64,000 nt of DNA from Acetobacter oryzifermentans. GTDB taxonomy: Bacteria; Pseudomonadota; Alphaproteobacteria; Acetobacterales; Acetobacteraceae. The stretch covers positions 1,116,001 through 1,180,000 of the forward strand of contig NZ_CP011120.1 of NCBI RefSeq assembly GCF_001628715.1, read 5' to 3'. Made by a program: the position numbers and the translations under genes. This document shows positions 53,002 to 61,973 of this stretch, piece by piece. Under the pieces are notes generated by a model, which ran no database searches, had not been told where the DNA came from, and saw nothing but the letters and a program-made list of their open reading frames with translations. Each line of letters opens with the position of its first letter. Position 1 is the first letter of the stretch.

Positions 53002-54474
53002 TTAGCCAGCGTGCTGGGCAAGGGTTTTGTGTGTGCCTTGTGCACGAATGCTCTGGCGTAGCTTTACAACATCAGTTGCAAAATTGGGGTAATCTTTCAG
53101 GTTCCAGCCTGCAAAAACAGTCATCTGTAATCCTGCGGCCAGATCTTCTGCGCATGCTAGCGCCAGTTGCTCTGCGTTGATGGCAGGTTCTGTAATGGTA
53201 TAGGGCGTGCCTTTATCCGTAGTGCCGCGCAGATATTCTAAAAAGCAAGCCGTGCCAAACGCCAGCCGCCAATGATCGCGCCCAGAGCCGAGAACCCCAT
53301 TGACAGTATCTGTCAGGAACACAGGCAGTTTAGAGCCGCTATCGGAGGCAATGCGTAAAAGCTGATCCCCAACCGCCGGGTTGCGGAAGCGGTGCAGCAC
53401 CTGCTGAGCATATTGAGCCAGAGAAAGACCTTTGGGCGGTGTAATGAACGGTGAGGCATCTTCGGTCAGAAAACGTTCCAGATGCCCCAGCAACAAGGTG
53501 TCTGCTATGGCATGAGGCACGGTGTCATACCCCATCAGCACGCCGGGAAGTGCCAGCATGGAGTGAGAGGCGTTGAGCATACGCAGTTTCACCTGCTCAT
53601 AAGGCCCAACATCATCCGTAAACTGCACGCCCACAGTTTCCAGTTCCGGACGGCCTGCGCAGAAATTATCTTCGATAACCCATTGAGTGAAGTCTTCTGC
53701 AAAAATGGGCATCTGGTCGGCCACGCCTGTCAGAGCATCCAATCGTGTTATATCGGCTTCACCAACGGAAGGTGTAATCCGATCCACCATGCTGGATGGA
53801 AAGCTAACGTTTTCTTTTATCCATGCGCCCAAAATGGGATCACGCGCTGTGGCGTAGGTGCAAAAAGCTGTGCGGGCCACCTTGCCGTTATGGCGCAGGT
53901 TATCGCAGCTGAGTACTGTAAAGGGGCCGGTGCCGCTTTCGCGCCGCTGGCGTAGGGCTTCACATACCAGCCCGAATGCTGTTTCGGGTACATCACGCGC
54001 CAAATCTGCTTTAATATCAGGGTGATCCAGCGTGAAGTTGCCTTGGGCATCCAAGTAGTAGCCACCTTCTGTAATGGTCAGGGTGACAATTTTAATATCC
54101 GGATCTGTCAGGCGTTTAATGGCGGCAGCACGATCTTTGGCAGCATGCACATATTCTATAATGCTGCCGATAACACTGGTTTCATGGGAGCTATCGGGCG
54201 CAAAGGTGGTGAGGGTGTACAGGTTGTCCTGTTCCGCCATAATGGCTGCGCGCTTGTCTTCCCGCGCGGAGTTGCGCAATCCCACGCCAACAATGGCCCA
54301 GCCTTGCTGGCCCTCACGCTCCAGAACTTTGTTGATATACATGGCCTGATGGGCGCGATGAAAATTGCCCACGCCAAGATGCGCAATGCCTGCTGTGGTT
54401 TTCTGCCGATTATAACGCGGCGTTGTAACCTGAACAGGAAGCTGATGCAGTGTGGCGTTGGAAAGAGGGATCAT
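53002..54474 (-). CDS. Mannitol dehydrogenase family polyol oxidoreductase
   Basis: NAD(P)-dependent, metal-independent long-chain dehydrogenase of 490 residues, most likely mannitol 2-dehydrogenase (fructose/mannitol interconversion) or a related polyol or uronate reductase. The N-terminal Rossmann region holds GIAHLGVGNFHRAHQAMYIN. The family's catalytic K-x4-N-x2-H pattern is KLRMLNASHSML in the C-terminal half. Further conserved parts are TLTITEGGYYLD and SCDNLRHNGKVAR. The ATG at 54474 begins MIPLSNATLHQLP; a longer frame from 54543 is less likely. Its 3' end faces the dehydrogenase spacer. Confidence 0.88.
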   Translation of the reverse strand: MIPLSNATLHQLPVQVTTPRYNRQKTTAGIAHLGVGNFHRAHQAMYINKVLEREGQQGWAIVGVGLRNSAREDKRAAIMAEQDNLYTLTTFAPDSSHETSVIGSIIEYVHAAKDRAAAIKRLTDPDIKIVTLTITEGGYYLDAQGNFTLDHPDIKADLARDVPETAFGLVCEALRQRRESGTGPFTVLSCDNLRHNGKVARTAFCTYATARDPILGAWIKENVSFPSSMVDRITPSVGEADITRLDALTGVADQMPIFAEDFTQWVIEDNFCAGRPELETVGVQFTDDVGPYEQVKLRMLNASHSMLALPGVLMGYDTVPHAIADTLLLGHLERFLTEDASPFITPPKGLSLAQYAQQVLHRFRNPAVGDQLLRIASDSGSKLPVFLTDTVNGVLGSGRDHWRLAFGTACFLEYLRGTTDKGTPYTITEPAINAEQLALACAEDLAAGLQMTVFAGWNLKDYPNFATDVVKLRQSIRAQGTHKTLAQHAG

Positions 54475-54611
54475 GAAAACTGTGTACCTCGCTTTAAAAT
54501 ATCTGTTGGTGAATAATGTTGGGGCAAAACGCAGCATAAGCAAGAAAGCTGCGTATGTGAGGCTTGAAAGTGATGGGGCTTTCCGTTAAGGGAGCGCATT
54601 CGCACACGCGT

Positions 54612-54665
54612 CCGGGCTTGTAGGGCATGCCCGGCCGTGGTTGGTTACCTTTTAATTAAGGTAAC
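54612..54665 (+). ncRNA. Structured leader before rpmI
   Basis: Two hairpins: CCGGGC (54612-54617) with GCCCGG (54629-54634), and GTTACCTT (54644-54651) with AAGGTAAC (54658-54665). The second ends 29 bases before the rpmI start. L20 represses the rpmI-rplT message in several bacteria through leader structures; a similar role is plausible but untested here. Confidence 0.45.
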
Positions 54666-54694
54666 GTTATCCAGAGTTTTTCAGGAGTGTTGAA

Positions 54695-54895
54695 ATGCCC
54701 AAGATGAAGACCAAGTCGTCGGTCAAGAAGCGGTTTAAAATCACCGCAACCGGCAAGGTGCTCTCTGGTCCGTGCGGTAAACGCCACGGCCTTATCAAGC
54801 GCACACAGAAAATGAAGCGCTCCGCACGCGGCACGCAGACCATGACCCCGCAGGACGGCCGTACCGTCAAGCAGTGGGCCCCCTACGGGCTATAA
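54695..54895 (+). CDS. rpmI: 50S ribosomal protein L35
   Basis: Large-subunit protein bL35, 66 residues, starting [20 protein letters not shown] with the conserved [19 protein letters not shown] in the middle. CAGGAG lies upstream of the ATG. infC, usual upstream neighbour in many bacteria, is not present, so the operon begins at rpmI. Confidence 0.96.
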   Translation: MPKMKTKSSVKKRFKITATGKVLSGPCGKRHGLIKRTQKMKRSARGTQTMTPQDGRTVKQWAPYGL

Positions 54896-54909
54896 GGAGC
54901 ATCTGATTC

Positions 54910-55269
54910 ATGGCACGTGTAAAACGGGGTGTTACCACCCTTGCTCGTCATAAAAAGGTTCTGGAACTGGCCAAGGGTTATCGCGGCCGCTCCTCCACCA
55001 ACTATCGCATTGCGCTGGAACGTGTTGAAAAGGCACTGCGCTATGCTTACCGTGACCGCCGCAACAAAAAGCGTGAATTCCGCGCTCTGTGGATTCAGCG
55101 TATCAACGCTGCGGTGCGCGAACATGGCCTGACCTATAGCCGTTTCATTAACGGTCTGGACAAGGCTGGTATCGAAATCGATCGTAAGGTGCTGGCCGCC
55201 ATTGCGTTTGATGATGCCGCAACCTTTGCTGAAATCGTAAAGAAGGCTCAGGCTGCTCTGGCTGCCTGA
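54910..55269 (+). CDS. rplT: 50S ribosomal protein L20
   Basis: Large-subunit protein bL20, an early assembly protein, 119 residues. [20 protein letters not shown] and [20 protein letters not shown] are typical, and the C-terminal domain ([20 protein letters not shown]) is the part that represses its own mRNA in E. coli. AAGGAG lies 9 bases before the ATG. A terminator follows 31 bases after its stop. Confidence 0.97.
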   Translation: MARVKRGVTTLARHKKVLELAKGYRGRSSTNYRIALERVEKALRYAYRDRRNKKREFRALWIQRINAAVREHGLTYSRFINGLDKAGIEIDRKVLAAIAFDDAATFAEIVKKAQAALAA

Positions 55270-55300
55270 TCTGCCTGTCTGATACGATAAGGTTGAAGGA

Positions 55301-55328
55301 AAGGCCGTCCCACGTGGGCGGCCTTTTT
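55301..55328 (+). terminator. Terminator between rplT and pheS
   Basis: AAGGCCG/CGGCCTT flanks a CCCACGTGGG inner stem (one mismatch pair) and is followed by TTTTT to 55328. pheST therefore probably has its own promoter or depends on read-through. Confidence 0.85.
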
Positions 55329-55341
55329 GCTTGGTGCCGGT

Positions 55342-55429
55342 GAGGGAGGATATGGTTTTCCCTCTTGGGGCTTTTCTCCCGCTGCGGGAGATTGTATCCG
55401 CCCGGTAAGCATTTTCTCCTCGCGTGAGG
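55342..55429 (+). promoter_or_regulatory. pheST leader with competing hairpins and a short Phe-containing reading frame
   Basis: An 18-codon frame (55352-55408, MVFPLGAFLPLREIVSAR) follows GGGAGGA, with very short spacing. GAGGGA (55342-55347) can pair with TCCCTC (55359-55364); TCTCCCG (55375-55381) with CGGGAGA (55385-55391); and CCTC (55418-55421) with GAGG (55426-55429), the pheS ribosome site. GGAGA (55387-55391) could instead pair with TCTCC (55415-55419). This looks like a switch controlled by translation of the leader. Confidence 0.4.
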
Positions 55430-55433
55430 TTTC

Positions 55434-56504
55434 ATGAGCAACGATCTTGAGATTCTGCGGCAGGAAGTCCTGTCCGAACTGGCTGGCGCCACAGACCTGA
55501 AAGCATGGGATGCTGTGCGTGTCAGCACCCTGGGAAAATCTGGCAGGCTGACGGCTTTGCTCAAAGCGCTGGGGAAAATGCAGCCCGATGAACGCAAAGC
55601 CCGTGGTGTGGCGCTCAACCGCCTGCGTGATGAACTCACCCGTGCAATTGAAGCGCGCGGTAAAGAGCTGGAAGCCGCAGCGCTGGAAGCCCGTTTGGTT
55701 GCCGAGCGGGTGGATGTTACCCTGCCACCACCACCGGTAGAACGGGGTTACCTGCACCCCATCAGCCGCACGATTGAAGAAATGACCGCCATTTTTGGCG
55801 CCATGGGCTTTAAGGTGGCAGAAGGGCCGGATATCGAAACAGACTGGCACAACTTTTCCGCCCTCAACACGCCCGATCATCATCCTGCACGTACAGATCA
55901 TGATACGTTTTATTTGCCGCCACAGCCGGGGCTGGATGTTACGCGCGTGCTGCGTACCCAGACATCTGGCGTGCAAATTCGTACCATGCTGGCGCAAAAG
56001 CCACCCATCCGCGTGATTGTGCCGGGCCGTACCTACCGGGCCGATCATGATGCCACGCACTCCCCCATGTTCCACCAGTGCGAAGGCTTGGTTGTGGGCA
56101 AGGGCATTACACTAGGGCACCTGAAAGGCTGCCTGATTGAATTTTTGCGGGCGTTCTTCGGTAAGCCGGAATTGCCGGTGCGCTTCCGTTCCTCCTACTT
56201 CCCGTTTACCGAACCTTCCTTGGAAGTGGATATCGGCTGGTCTCGTAAAACTGGTGAGATCGGCGGTGGGGAAGATTGGTTGGAAGTGCTGGGCGCAGGC
56301 ATGGTGCATGCCCGTGTGCTGGCCAACTGTGGGTTGGACCCGCGTGAATGGCAGGGCTTTGCCTTTGGCATGGGCATTGAACGGCTGGCTATGTTGAAGA
56401 ACGGTATTCCCGATCTGCGTTCGTTTTATGAAAGTGATATCCGCTGGCTGCGCTATTATGGGTCGGACCCGCTTGCGCCCGCGCTACTGCATGAGGGGGT
56501 GTGA
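55434..56504 (+). CDS. pheS: Phenylalanine-tRNA ligase alpha subunit
   Basis: Catalytic subunit of the alpha2beta2 synthetase. The 356 residues have an N-terminal tRNA-binding coiled coil (1-90), then the class II catalytic core: motif 1 around [19 protein letters not shown], motif 2 with [17 protein letters not shown], and motif 3 with [38 protein letters not shown] is the substrate-binding stretch. GAGG lies 5 bases before the ATG. pheT starts 3 bases after the stop. Confidence 0.97.
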   Translation: MSNDLEILRQEVLSELAGATDLKAWDAVRVSTLGKSGRLTALLKALGKMQPDERKARGVALNRLRDELTRAIEARGKELEAAALEARLVAERVDVTLPPPPVERGYLHPISRTIEEMTAIFGAMGFKVAEGPDIETDWHNFSALNTPDHHPARTDHDTFYLPPQPGLDVTRVLRTQTSGVQIRTMLAQKPPIRVIVPGRTYRADHDATHSPMFHQCEGLVVGKGITLGHLKGCLIEFLRAFFGKPELPVRFRSSYFPFTEPSLEVDIGWSRKTGEIGGGEDWLEVLGAGMVHARVLANCGLDPREWQGFAFGMGIERLAMLKNGIPDLRSFYESDIRWLRYYGSDPLAPALLHEGV

Positions 56505-56507
56505 GGA

Positions 56508-58967
56508 ATGAAGTTCACGCTATCTTGGTTGTATGACCATCTGGATACGCAGGCCACGCTGGAAGAAATCTGCGCAAAGCTGAACCAGATCGGGCTTGAG
56601 GTTGAAAGCGTTGAAAACCGTGGCGCGGCGATTGAGCCATTTTTAACCGCCCGTATTTTGGATGCCCAACCGCACCCTAATGCAGACCGCCTTCAGGTGT
56701 GCCGGGTAGATGCGGGCCCCGGTTTTCAGGATGTGCAGGTGGTATGTGGCGCCCCCAATGCACGCAAAGGGCTAGCTGTTATTTTTGCCAAACCGGGTAC
56801 CTATGTGCCGGGGTTGGATATTACCATCAAGGCTGGCAAGATTCGTGGTGAAGCCAGCGGCGGTATGCTGTGCTCCCTGCGTGAATTGGGTCTTGGTGAA
56901 GAAAGCAACGGCATTGCAGAACTGCCGGAAGATACGCTGCCCGGCCAGTCCTATGCTGATTTTGCTGGCCTTGATGATGTGGTGATCGACATTGCCATTA
57001 CTCCCAACCGGGGTGATGCGCTGGGCGTACGCGGCGTTGCGCGGGATCTGGCCGCTGCAGGGCTTGGCACGTTGCGCCCGTGGCTGGCAGAAACGGTGGA
57101 AGGCACATTTGAATCCCCCGTGGTGTGGGATATCTCCTACCCAGAAGCCTGCCCGTGGGTGTTGGGCCGCACTATTCGTGGTGTGAAAAACGGCCCTAGC
57201 CCGGAATGGCTTCAGCGCAAGTTGGAAAGCATTGGCCTGCGCCCGATTTCCGCGCTGGTGGATATCACCAACTATTTCTGTTTCGATCTCGGCCGCCCGC
57301 TGCACGTATTTGATGCTGCCAAAATTGCCGGTGGCAAGCTGACAATCTGCCGGGGTGAGGGGGAACAGTTCCGGGCGCTGGATGGGCAGGATTATACAGT
57401 TGGCCCAGAAGACTGCGTGATTGCAGATCAGGCTGGCGTACAGTCTTTGGCCGGAATTATGGGCGGTGAAGCCACAGGTGCAACAGCAGAAACCACAGAT
57501 GTATTTGTGGAATGTGCCCTGTTTGATGCCGTGAAAATTGCTCTGAGCGCTCGCCGTGTGGGGGTTTCCTCGGATTCCAGCTATCGGTTTGAGCGTGGGG
57601 TAGATCCAGCCCTGCCAGTTTCGGCGTTGGAAGCGGCAACACGCCTGATTATTGAACTCTGTGGTGGTGAGGCCAGCGAAGTTGTTTCTGCTGGGGCGCA
57701 GCCTGCTTGGCAGCGTGATGCCACGTTGCGTTTTGCCCGCGTGCGCGATCTGGGTGGGCTGGATGTGCCTGCTGATGAAAGCGTGGACCTGCTGGAAAAA
57801 CTGGGTTTTGAGGTGCAGGACCGTAACAATACGCAGGTGCGTGTAAGCGTGCCATCATGGCGGAATGATATTGCCCAAAAGCCTATTCTGGCACAGGGCG
57901 AGGGTATTCCGGCTGATGTTGCCGCCAAGGCTGCGGAAGGTGTTGCCGCTATAGAATCAGAAAGCGATCTGGTTGAAGAAGTGCTGCGCCTTAAAGGGCT
58001 GGATGCCGTGCCTGCGGTGCCGCTGCCATCTGTGGTGGTTGTGCCAGAAGCTGCACTTACGCCTCGTCAGGCGCGTCTGGCACTTGCGCGGCGCTTTTTG
58101 GCTGCTCGCGGGCTTACAGAAACAGTCGGTTTCTCTTTCGTCTCGCACGAGGAGGCTGAACGGTTTGGTGGCGCGCCGGAATCCCTGCGTTTGCTCAATC
58201 CCATTGCGTCTGATCTAGACCAGATGCGCCCCACACCCATGATCAATCTGTTGGCTGCGGTTAAGCATAACAGCGCACGTGGCTGGGGTGATCTGGGGCT
58301 GTTTGAAGTTGGCCCAGCCTTTGCAGAAAATAGCCAGCAACCTGTGGTAGCCGGTGTGCGCTCTGGCCACACACCGCGTTATCCGGGGCGGGCGGGGCAG
58401 CCTGTTTCTCTGTGGGCGGTTAAGGCAGATGCGCTGGAACTGCTCCAGCAGCTTGGTGTAAACCCAGATGCCATGAGCACCACCACAGATGCGCCGGGCT
58501 GGTATCATCCCGGTCGTTCTGGCGTGCTGCGGCAGGGGCCAAAAAACGTGCTGGCCTATTTTGGTGAATTGCATCCATCTTTGCTTCAGGCCGAGGGTAT
58601 TGATGTGCCGGTTGTAGGGTTTGAATTGCTGCCAGATATGGTGCCAGACCCCAAACGCAAAAAGAAAGCCGCACCGCGTCTTTCTGCGTTCCAGCCAGTG
58701 CGGCGTGATTTTGCATTTGTTGTGGCGCGCGATGTACCGGGTGAAAAATTGCTGCGTGCCGTGCGTGGGGCAGAGCGCCAGCTTGTTGCAGATGTAAGCC
58801 TGTTTGATGTGTATGAAGGCCCGCACGTGCCAGAAGGGCATCGCTCTATTGGTGTGGAAGTTACGCTTCAACCAATGGATAAAAGCCTGACAGATGCGGA
58901 ACTGGAAGCTGTATCTGAAAAAATTGTTGCCGCTGTTACCAAGGCAACGGGTGCAACCCTGCGTTAA
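56508..58967 (+). CDS. pheT: Phenylalanine-tRNA ligase beta subunit
   Basis: Non-catalytic and editing subunit, 819 residues. The domains run in order: N-terminal region MKFTLSWLYDHLDTQATLEE, tRNA-binding (EMAP/OB) domain around residues 40-150 with AQPHPNADRLQVCRVDAG, B3/B4 editing domain (about 200-395) including SALVDITNYFCFDLGRPLHV, B5 domain, the pseudo-catalytic core, and the C-terminal anticodon-binding FDX-ACB domain (FQPVRRDFAFVVARDV, ending EKIVAAVTKATGATLR). Complete and of normal length. Confidence 0.97.
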   Translation: MKFTLSWLYDHLDTQATLEEICAKLNQIGLEVESVENRGAAIEPFLTARILDAQPHPNADRLQVCRVDAGPGFQDVQVVCGAPNARKGLAVIFAKPGTYVPGLDITIKAGKIRGEASGGMLCSLRELGLGEESNGIAELPEDTLPGQSYADFAGLDDVVIDIAITPNRGDALGVRGVARDLAAAGLGTLRPWLAETVEGTFESPVVWDISYPEACPWVLGRTIRGVKNGPSPEWLQRKLESIGLRPISALVDITNYFCFDLGRPLHVFDAAKIAGGKLTICRGEGEQFRALDGQDYTVGPEDCVIADQAGVQSLAGIMGGEATGATAETTDVFVECALFDAVKIALSARRVGVSSDSSYRFERGVDPALPVSALEAATRLIIELCGGEASEVVSAGAQPAWQRDATLRFARVRDLGGLDVPADESVDLLEKLGFEVQDRNNTQVRVSVPSWRNDIAQKPILAQGEGIPADVAAKAAEGVAAIESESDLVEEVLRLKGLDAVPAVPLPSVVVVPEAALTPRQARLALARRFLAARGLTETVGFSFVSHEEAERFGGAPESLRLLNPIASDLDQMRPTPMINLLAAVKHNSARGWGDLGLFEVGPAFAENSQQPVVAGVRSGHTPRYPGRAGQPVSLWAVKADALELLQQLGVNPDAMSTTTDAPGWYHPGRSGVLRQGPKNVLAYFGELHPSLLQAEGIDVPVVGFELLPDMVPDPKRKKKAAPRLSAFQPVRRDFAFVVARDVPGEKLLRAVRGAERQLVADVSLFDVYEGPHVPEGHRSIGVEVTLQPMDKSLTDAELEAVSEKIVAAVTKATGATLR

Positions 58968-58986
58968 GCAGAAGGAGCTGGGTTGT

Positions 58987-60033
58987 ATGAAGGAAAAGCG
59001 CATCATGGCAGGCAGGGCTGAAAACATGAGTTGGAAGAAAACTGTTTTCCTGTCTGCCTTGTTGTGTGGCTTGGCGGGTGGCGTTTTGCCAAAGGCGCGG
59101 GCCGAACAAATTACAGGGGCCGGTTCCAGCTTTGCCGCGCCCTTGTATCAGTCATGGTCTGCTCATTCTGCGGCGCAAACAGGTGTGCAGCTTAATTATC
59201 AGACCATTGGTTCTGGTGCTGGGCAGAATCAGGTTTTGGCTGGCACAGTGGATTTTGGTGCATCCGATGCCCCAATGCCTCATGCGCGGCTGGAGGCTGG
59301 GCATTTGCTCCAGTTTCCTACCGCTATTGGTGGCATTGTTGTTATTGCCAATGTACCAGGCGTGCCAGAAGGTGCGTTGCGTCTTACTGGCCCCGTTCTG
59401 GCAGCTATTTATGATGGTTCCATCACGCAATGGAATGATCCGCAGATTGTTGCGCTCAACCCCGGTGTCACGTTGCCGGATCTGCCCGTGGCTCCGCTAC
59501 ACCGGGCAGACGGATCTGGCACAACCTATGTGTTTACAGAATATCTCGGTCGGGTTTCCCCCACGTGGGAGAAGCAGGTGGGGCGTGGCACGTCTGTTGC
59601 ATGGCCTGTTGGTGCAGGTGCGCGCGGGAATGATGGCATTGCCTCTTACGTAAAAAATACAGAAGGCAGTGTGGGGTATGCGGAATACGCTTATGCGGAA
59701 CGCAACCACCTTTCCACCGTTGTTCTGCAAAACCGGGCAGGGGAATTTGTGGTGCCCTCTGTTAACAGTTTTACGCGGGCGGCAGAAAACGCCACGTGGG
59801 ATCAAGCAGACATGACAGCTTCGCTTTGTGATGCAGACGGAGCCGGAAGCTGGCCGATTGTAACCACCACCTATGCATTGGTGCCGCGTGAAGCAAATGA
59901 AGCAAACCACGGAAACGCTGTAAGAACGTTCTTCCGTTGGGGCGTGAAGGATGGAGAGGCCGCCAGCCGGGAATTGGACTATGTGCCATTGCCTGCAACT
60001 GTGCGAGATGCCGTTCTGGAGCGGCTGAAATAG
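58987..60033 (+). CDS. pstS: PstS-like periplasmic phosphate-binding protein
   Basis: Predicted periplasmic solute receptor of 348 residues for high-affinity phosphate uptake. A signal peptide (TVFLSALLCGLAGGVLPKAR, cleavage after ARA near residue 38) precedes ITGAGSSFAAPLYQSWSAHS, the classic PstS phosphate loop. TIGSGAGQNQVLAGTVDFGA, then SDAPM, and the ADGSGTTYVFTEYL segment complete the binding site. AAGGAG lies 11 bases before the ATG at 58987; ATG at 59026 is an alternative. pstC, pstA and pstB are not adjacent, so it is an orphan receptor here; some such proteins in other bacteria are secreted or act as alkaline phosphatase-like or adhesive proteins. Confidence 0.87.
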   Translation: MKEKRIMAGRAENMSWKKTVFLSALLCGLAGGVLPKARAEQITGAGSSFAAPLYQSWSAHSAAQTGVQLNYQTIGSGAGQNQVLAGTVDFGASDAPMPHARLEAGHLLQFPTAIGGIVVIANVPGVPEGALRLTGPVLAAIYDGSITQWNDPQIVALNPGVTLPDLPVAPLHRADGSGTTYVFTEYLGRVSPTWEKQVGRGTSVAWPVGAGARGNDGIASYVKNTEGSVGYAEYAYAERNHLSTVVLQNRAGEFVVPSVNSFTRAAENATWDQADMTASLCDADGAGSWPIVTTTYALVPREANEANHGNAVRTFFRWGVKDGEAASRELDYVPLPATVRDAVLERLK

Positions 60034-60059
60034 TCGGATAACAGGGTTATTCGGTTCTT

Positions 60060-60125
60060 CCCGCGTTCATCCTGCGGTTGTCCCACGTTTCATCCACAGA
60101 TTCTGTGGATAACGTATGAACCGGG
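60060..60125. promoter_or_regulatory. Nested hairpin containing an inverted pair of DnaA-box sequences
   Basis: TCATCCACA (60090-60098) and TGTGGATAA (60104-60112) face each other 5 bases apart; the second is a perfect DnaA box (TTATCCACA) on the minus strand and the first differs by one base. The arms extend through ACGTT/AACGT and the outer CCCGCGTTCAT/ATGAACCGGG. It lies between convergent pstS and the peptide-binding gene, with a smaller hairpin at 60036-60053. It may simply terminate transcription, or it may bind DnaA. Confidence 0.5.
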
Positions 60126-60130
60126 ATAAG

Positions 60131-61837
60131 TTACTGCACCCATGCCTGAGAGAACAAAAGCTGGTTTACGGGTGTAAACAACAGGTTTTTCAGGCGTGGG
60201 GATGTTAAAATTACAGCATCTTTTTCAATGGCTGGAGCTACGGGGGCTTGTTCCATAACCAGTTTGTCGGCCTCTTGCCACAAGGCGTTTTGTGCTTGGG
60301 CTGTCAGGCTAACATCCGTTTTGGCTTTATCCATCAGTCTTTGCACATCGTGATTGCAAAAGCCGGGAATATTGATGGAGCTGTCTGAACCGGGATGAAT
60401 ATTTTCACACCCCAATAAAGCATCCAAAAAATTGGAAGCCGATGGATAATCGGCAGACCAAGAGGCCACGCCAATCTGCACATGGTTATCTGAGTTCTGC
60501 ATGTAGGAAAAAGCCAGCGCACTGCTAAGTGGGCGTAGGTTGGCGCGGTAGCCAAGGTTTTGCAACATATCCCGCACCCATGCGCCCATAGCCAGATCAA
60601 CACTGGTATTGGCAGCAATTACGGTGACTTTCTGGCCATATGTTCCGCTTTCACGCACCAGATTGCGGGCTTTTTCCATATCCACGCCACGCCACATAGG
60701 GGCAGGGGATTCGGGAGAGGCATCTTTAGTATAAAAACACTGCGTAGAGGGTGCTGGCAAAGTAGAAGGCAACATCCCGCAGAGTGGCCGCGCAATACCG
60801 GGGCCGCCATAAAGAATGGTCATGGCCTTGCGGTTGAGTGCGTAATTGACGGCTTGCCGCGCCTTGAGTGAAGAAAAAGGCGCCTCCCGCATGTTCATGG
60901 GTAGGAAATACATGGCCGGGTGGCGCAACACATGTGTCTGGCCAGCAAAACGGCTGCCTAATTCCCCAAGTCGGTCTAGGGGGATGGGGTCTGCCATCCA
61001 GTCATACTGCCCGTTTTCTACGGCGGTTACGGCAGCTTCATCTGGTATGCCAAAGGTGTATTCTATGTCATCAGGGTAGCCGAGAGGCTGTGCCTGTGCA
61101 CTCCATTCCTTAAAATATGGATTGCGTGCCAGCTTTAAAAATCGGTTCGGGTCATACACTGTAAGCTGATAGGGGCCGGTGCTTGGTAAAGGTACATTGC
61201 CGGTATCATGGTCTGGCGTATTGGCCGGTAAAATCACGGCGTGCGTAAATGCCAGCTTATGCAGGAATTCTGTATCAGGCGTGGTGAGATGAAATGTAAT
61301 GCTGCGCGTGGCAGGGTTTTCTACAACCCCTTCAAGCTTGCAATCTGTTGGGCTGCGTAGGCAGGCATCGGCCCCTTTGATAGCCCCGTAAAAAGACCCT
61401 GCCGTTGGGCTGCCAACACGAAAAATCCGTCGGAAGGATGCCACAACATCAGCCGTGGTGACAGGCTGCCCGGTGGAAAAAATAATGCCTTCACGCAGGC
61501 GGAAAGTGTAGGTCAGGCCGCCATCTTCTGGGTGTGGAAGGTCTTCAGCCAAATCTGGCACTACGTCTGCCCCAGCCAGACCATCTGCTTTGCGGAAGGT
61601 GGTTAACCCATCATACACATTGGCAAACAGATTAATGTATTTGCCGGAGTAATTGGTCTGGGGATCTAATGTGCCGCCAGAAGAGGCCGCAACCAAGCGT
61701 AAAGTGCCACCCATATGTGAGGTGGATGCGGCAGGGGCATCTAAAACAGGCGCGGCCACACCTGCTTTTGTTGTGCTGGCCGTAAGCAGCAGACAAAAAC
61801 AGGCACAGCGAAACAGCTTGCCAGACTTACTGGCCAG
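60131..61837 (-). CDS. ABC transporter substrate-binding protein, peptide type (SBP family 5), apparent CTG start
   Basis: Predicted periplasmic solute receptor of the DppA/OppA family. Typical parts are LDPQTNYSGKYINLFANVYDGL, FRLREGIIFSTGQPVTTADV, VASFRRIF and the mid-domain YALNRKAMTILYGGPG. Only GTG at 61759 is a standard start, and it leaves no signal peptide. In-frame codons upstream encode a signal peptide (KLFRCACFCLLLTASTTKAG); CTG at 61837 has GGAG 7 bases upstream and gives 568 residues. The CTG overlaps the stop of the preceding 48-codon gene by 11 bases, the same overlap length and nearly the same bases as the previous gene junction. No permease or ATPase genes are adjacent, so the transporter partner is unknown. 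Confidence 0.82.
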   Translation of the reverse strand: MASKSGKLFRCACFCLLLTASTTKAGVAAPVLDAPAASTSHMGGTLRLVAASSGGTLDPQTNYSGKYINLFANVYDGLTTFRKADGLAGADVVPDLAEDLPHPEDGGLTYTFRLREGIIFSTGQPVTTADVVASFRRIFRVGSPTAGSFYGAIKGADACLRSPTDCKLEGVVENPATRSITFHLTTPDTEFLHKLAFTHAVILPANTPDHDTGNVPLPSTGPYQLTVYDPNRFLKLARNPYFKEWSAQAQPLGYPDDIEYTFGIPDEAAVTAVENGQYDWMADPIPLDRLGELGSRFAGQTHVLRHPAMYFLPMNMREAPFSSLKARQAVNYALNRKAMTILYGGPGIARPLCGMLPSTLPAPSTQCFYTKDASPESPAPMWRGVDMEKARNLVRESGTYGQKVTVIAANTSVDLAMGAWVRDMLQNLGYRANLRPLSSALAFSYMQNSDNHVQIGVASWSADYPSASNFLDALLGCENIHPGSDSSINIPGFCNHDVQRLMDKAKTDVSLTAQAQNALWQEADKLVMEQAPVAPAIEKDAVILTSPRLKNLLFTPVNQLLFSQAWVQ

Positions 61838-61973
61838 AATTCTGCTCCATAGCCGCTTCAGGGGAAGGAGATGTCATCAACGTGCTAAGGTTTTTGTAAA
61901 GGGACGACACCATCATTATGCCCACAACTATTGTGGCGATAATAATGCAGATTCGTACAAATTTACTGGTCAT
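61827..61973 (-). CDS. 48-residue single-span membrane peptide
   Basis: Sequence MTSKFVRICIIIATIVVGIM followed by MVSSLYKNLSTLMTSPSPEA and AMEQNSGQ. Residues 6-25 form one transmembrane helix with a basic N-terminus; the C-terminal half is polar. It overlaps the end of the lipoprotein gene by 11 bases and the start of the peptide-binding gene by 11 bases. The tightly packed frame and strong helix argue that it is real. Function is not recognised. Confidence 0.55.
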   Translation of the reverse strand: MTSKFVRICIIIATIVVGIMMVSSLYKNLSTLMTSPSPEAAMEQNSGQ

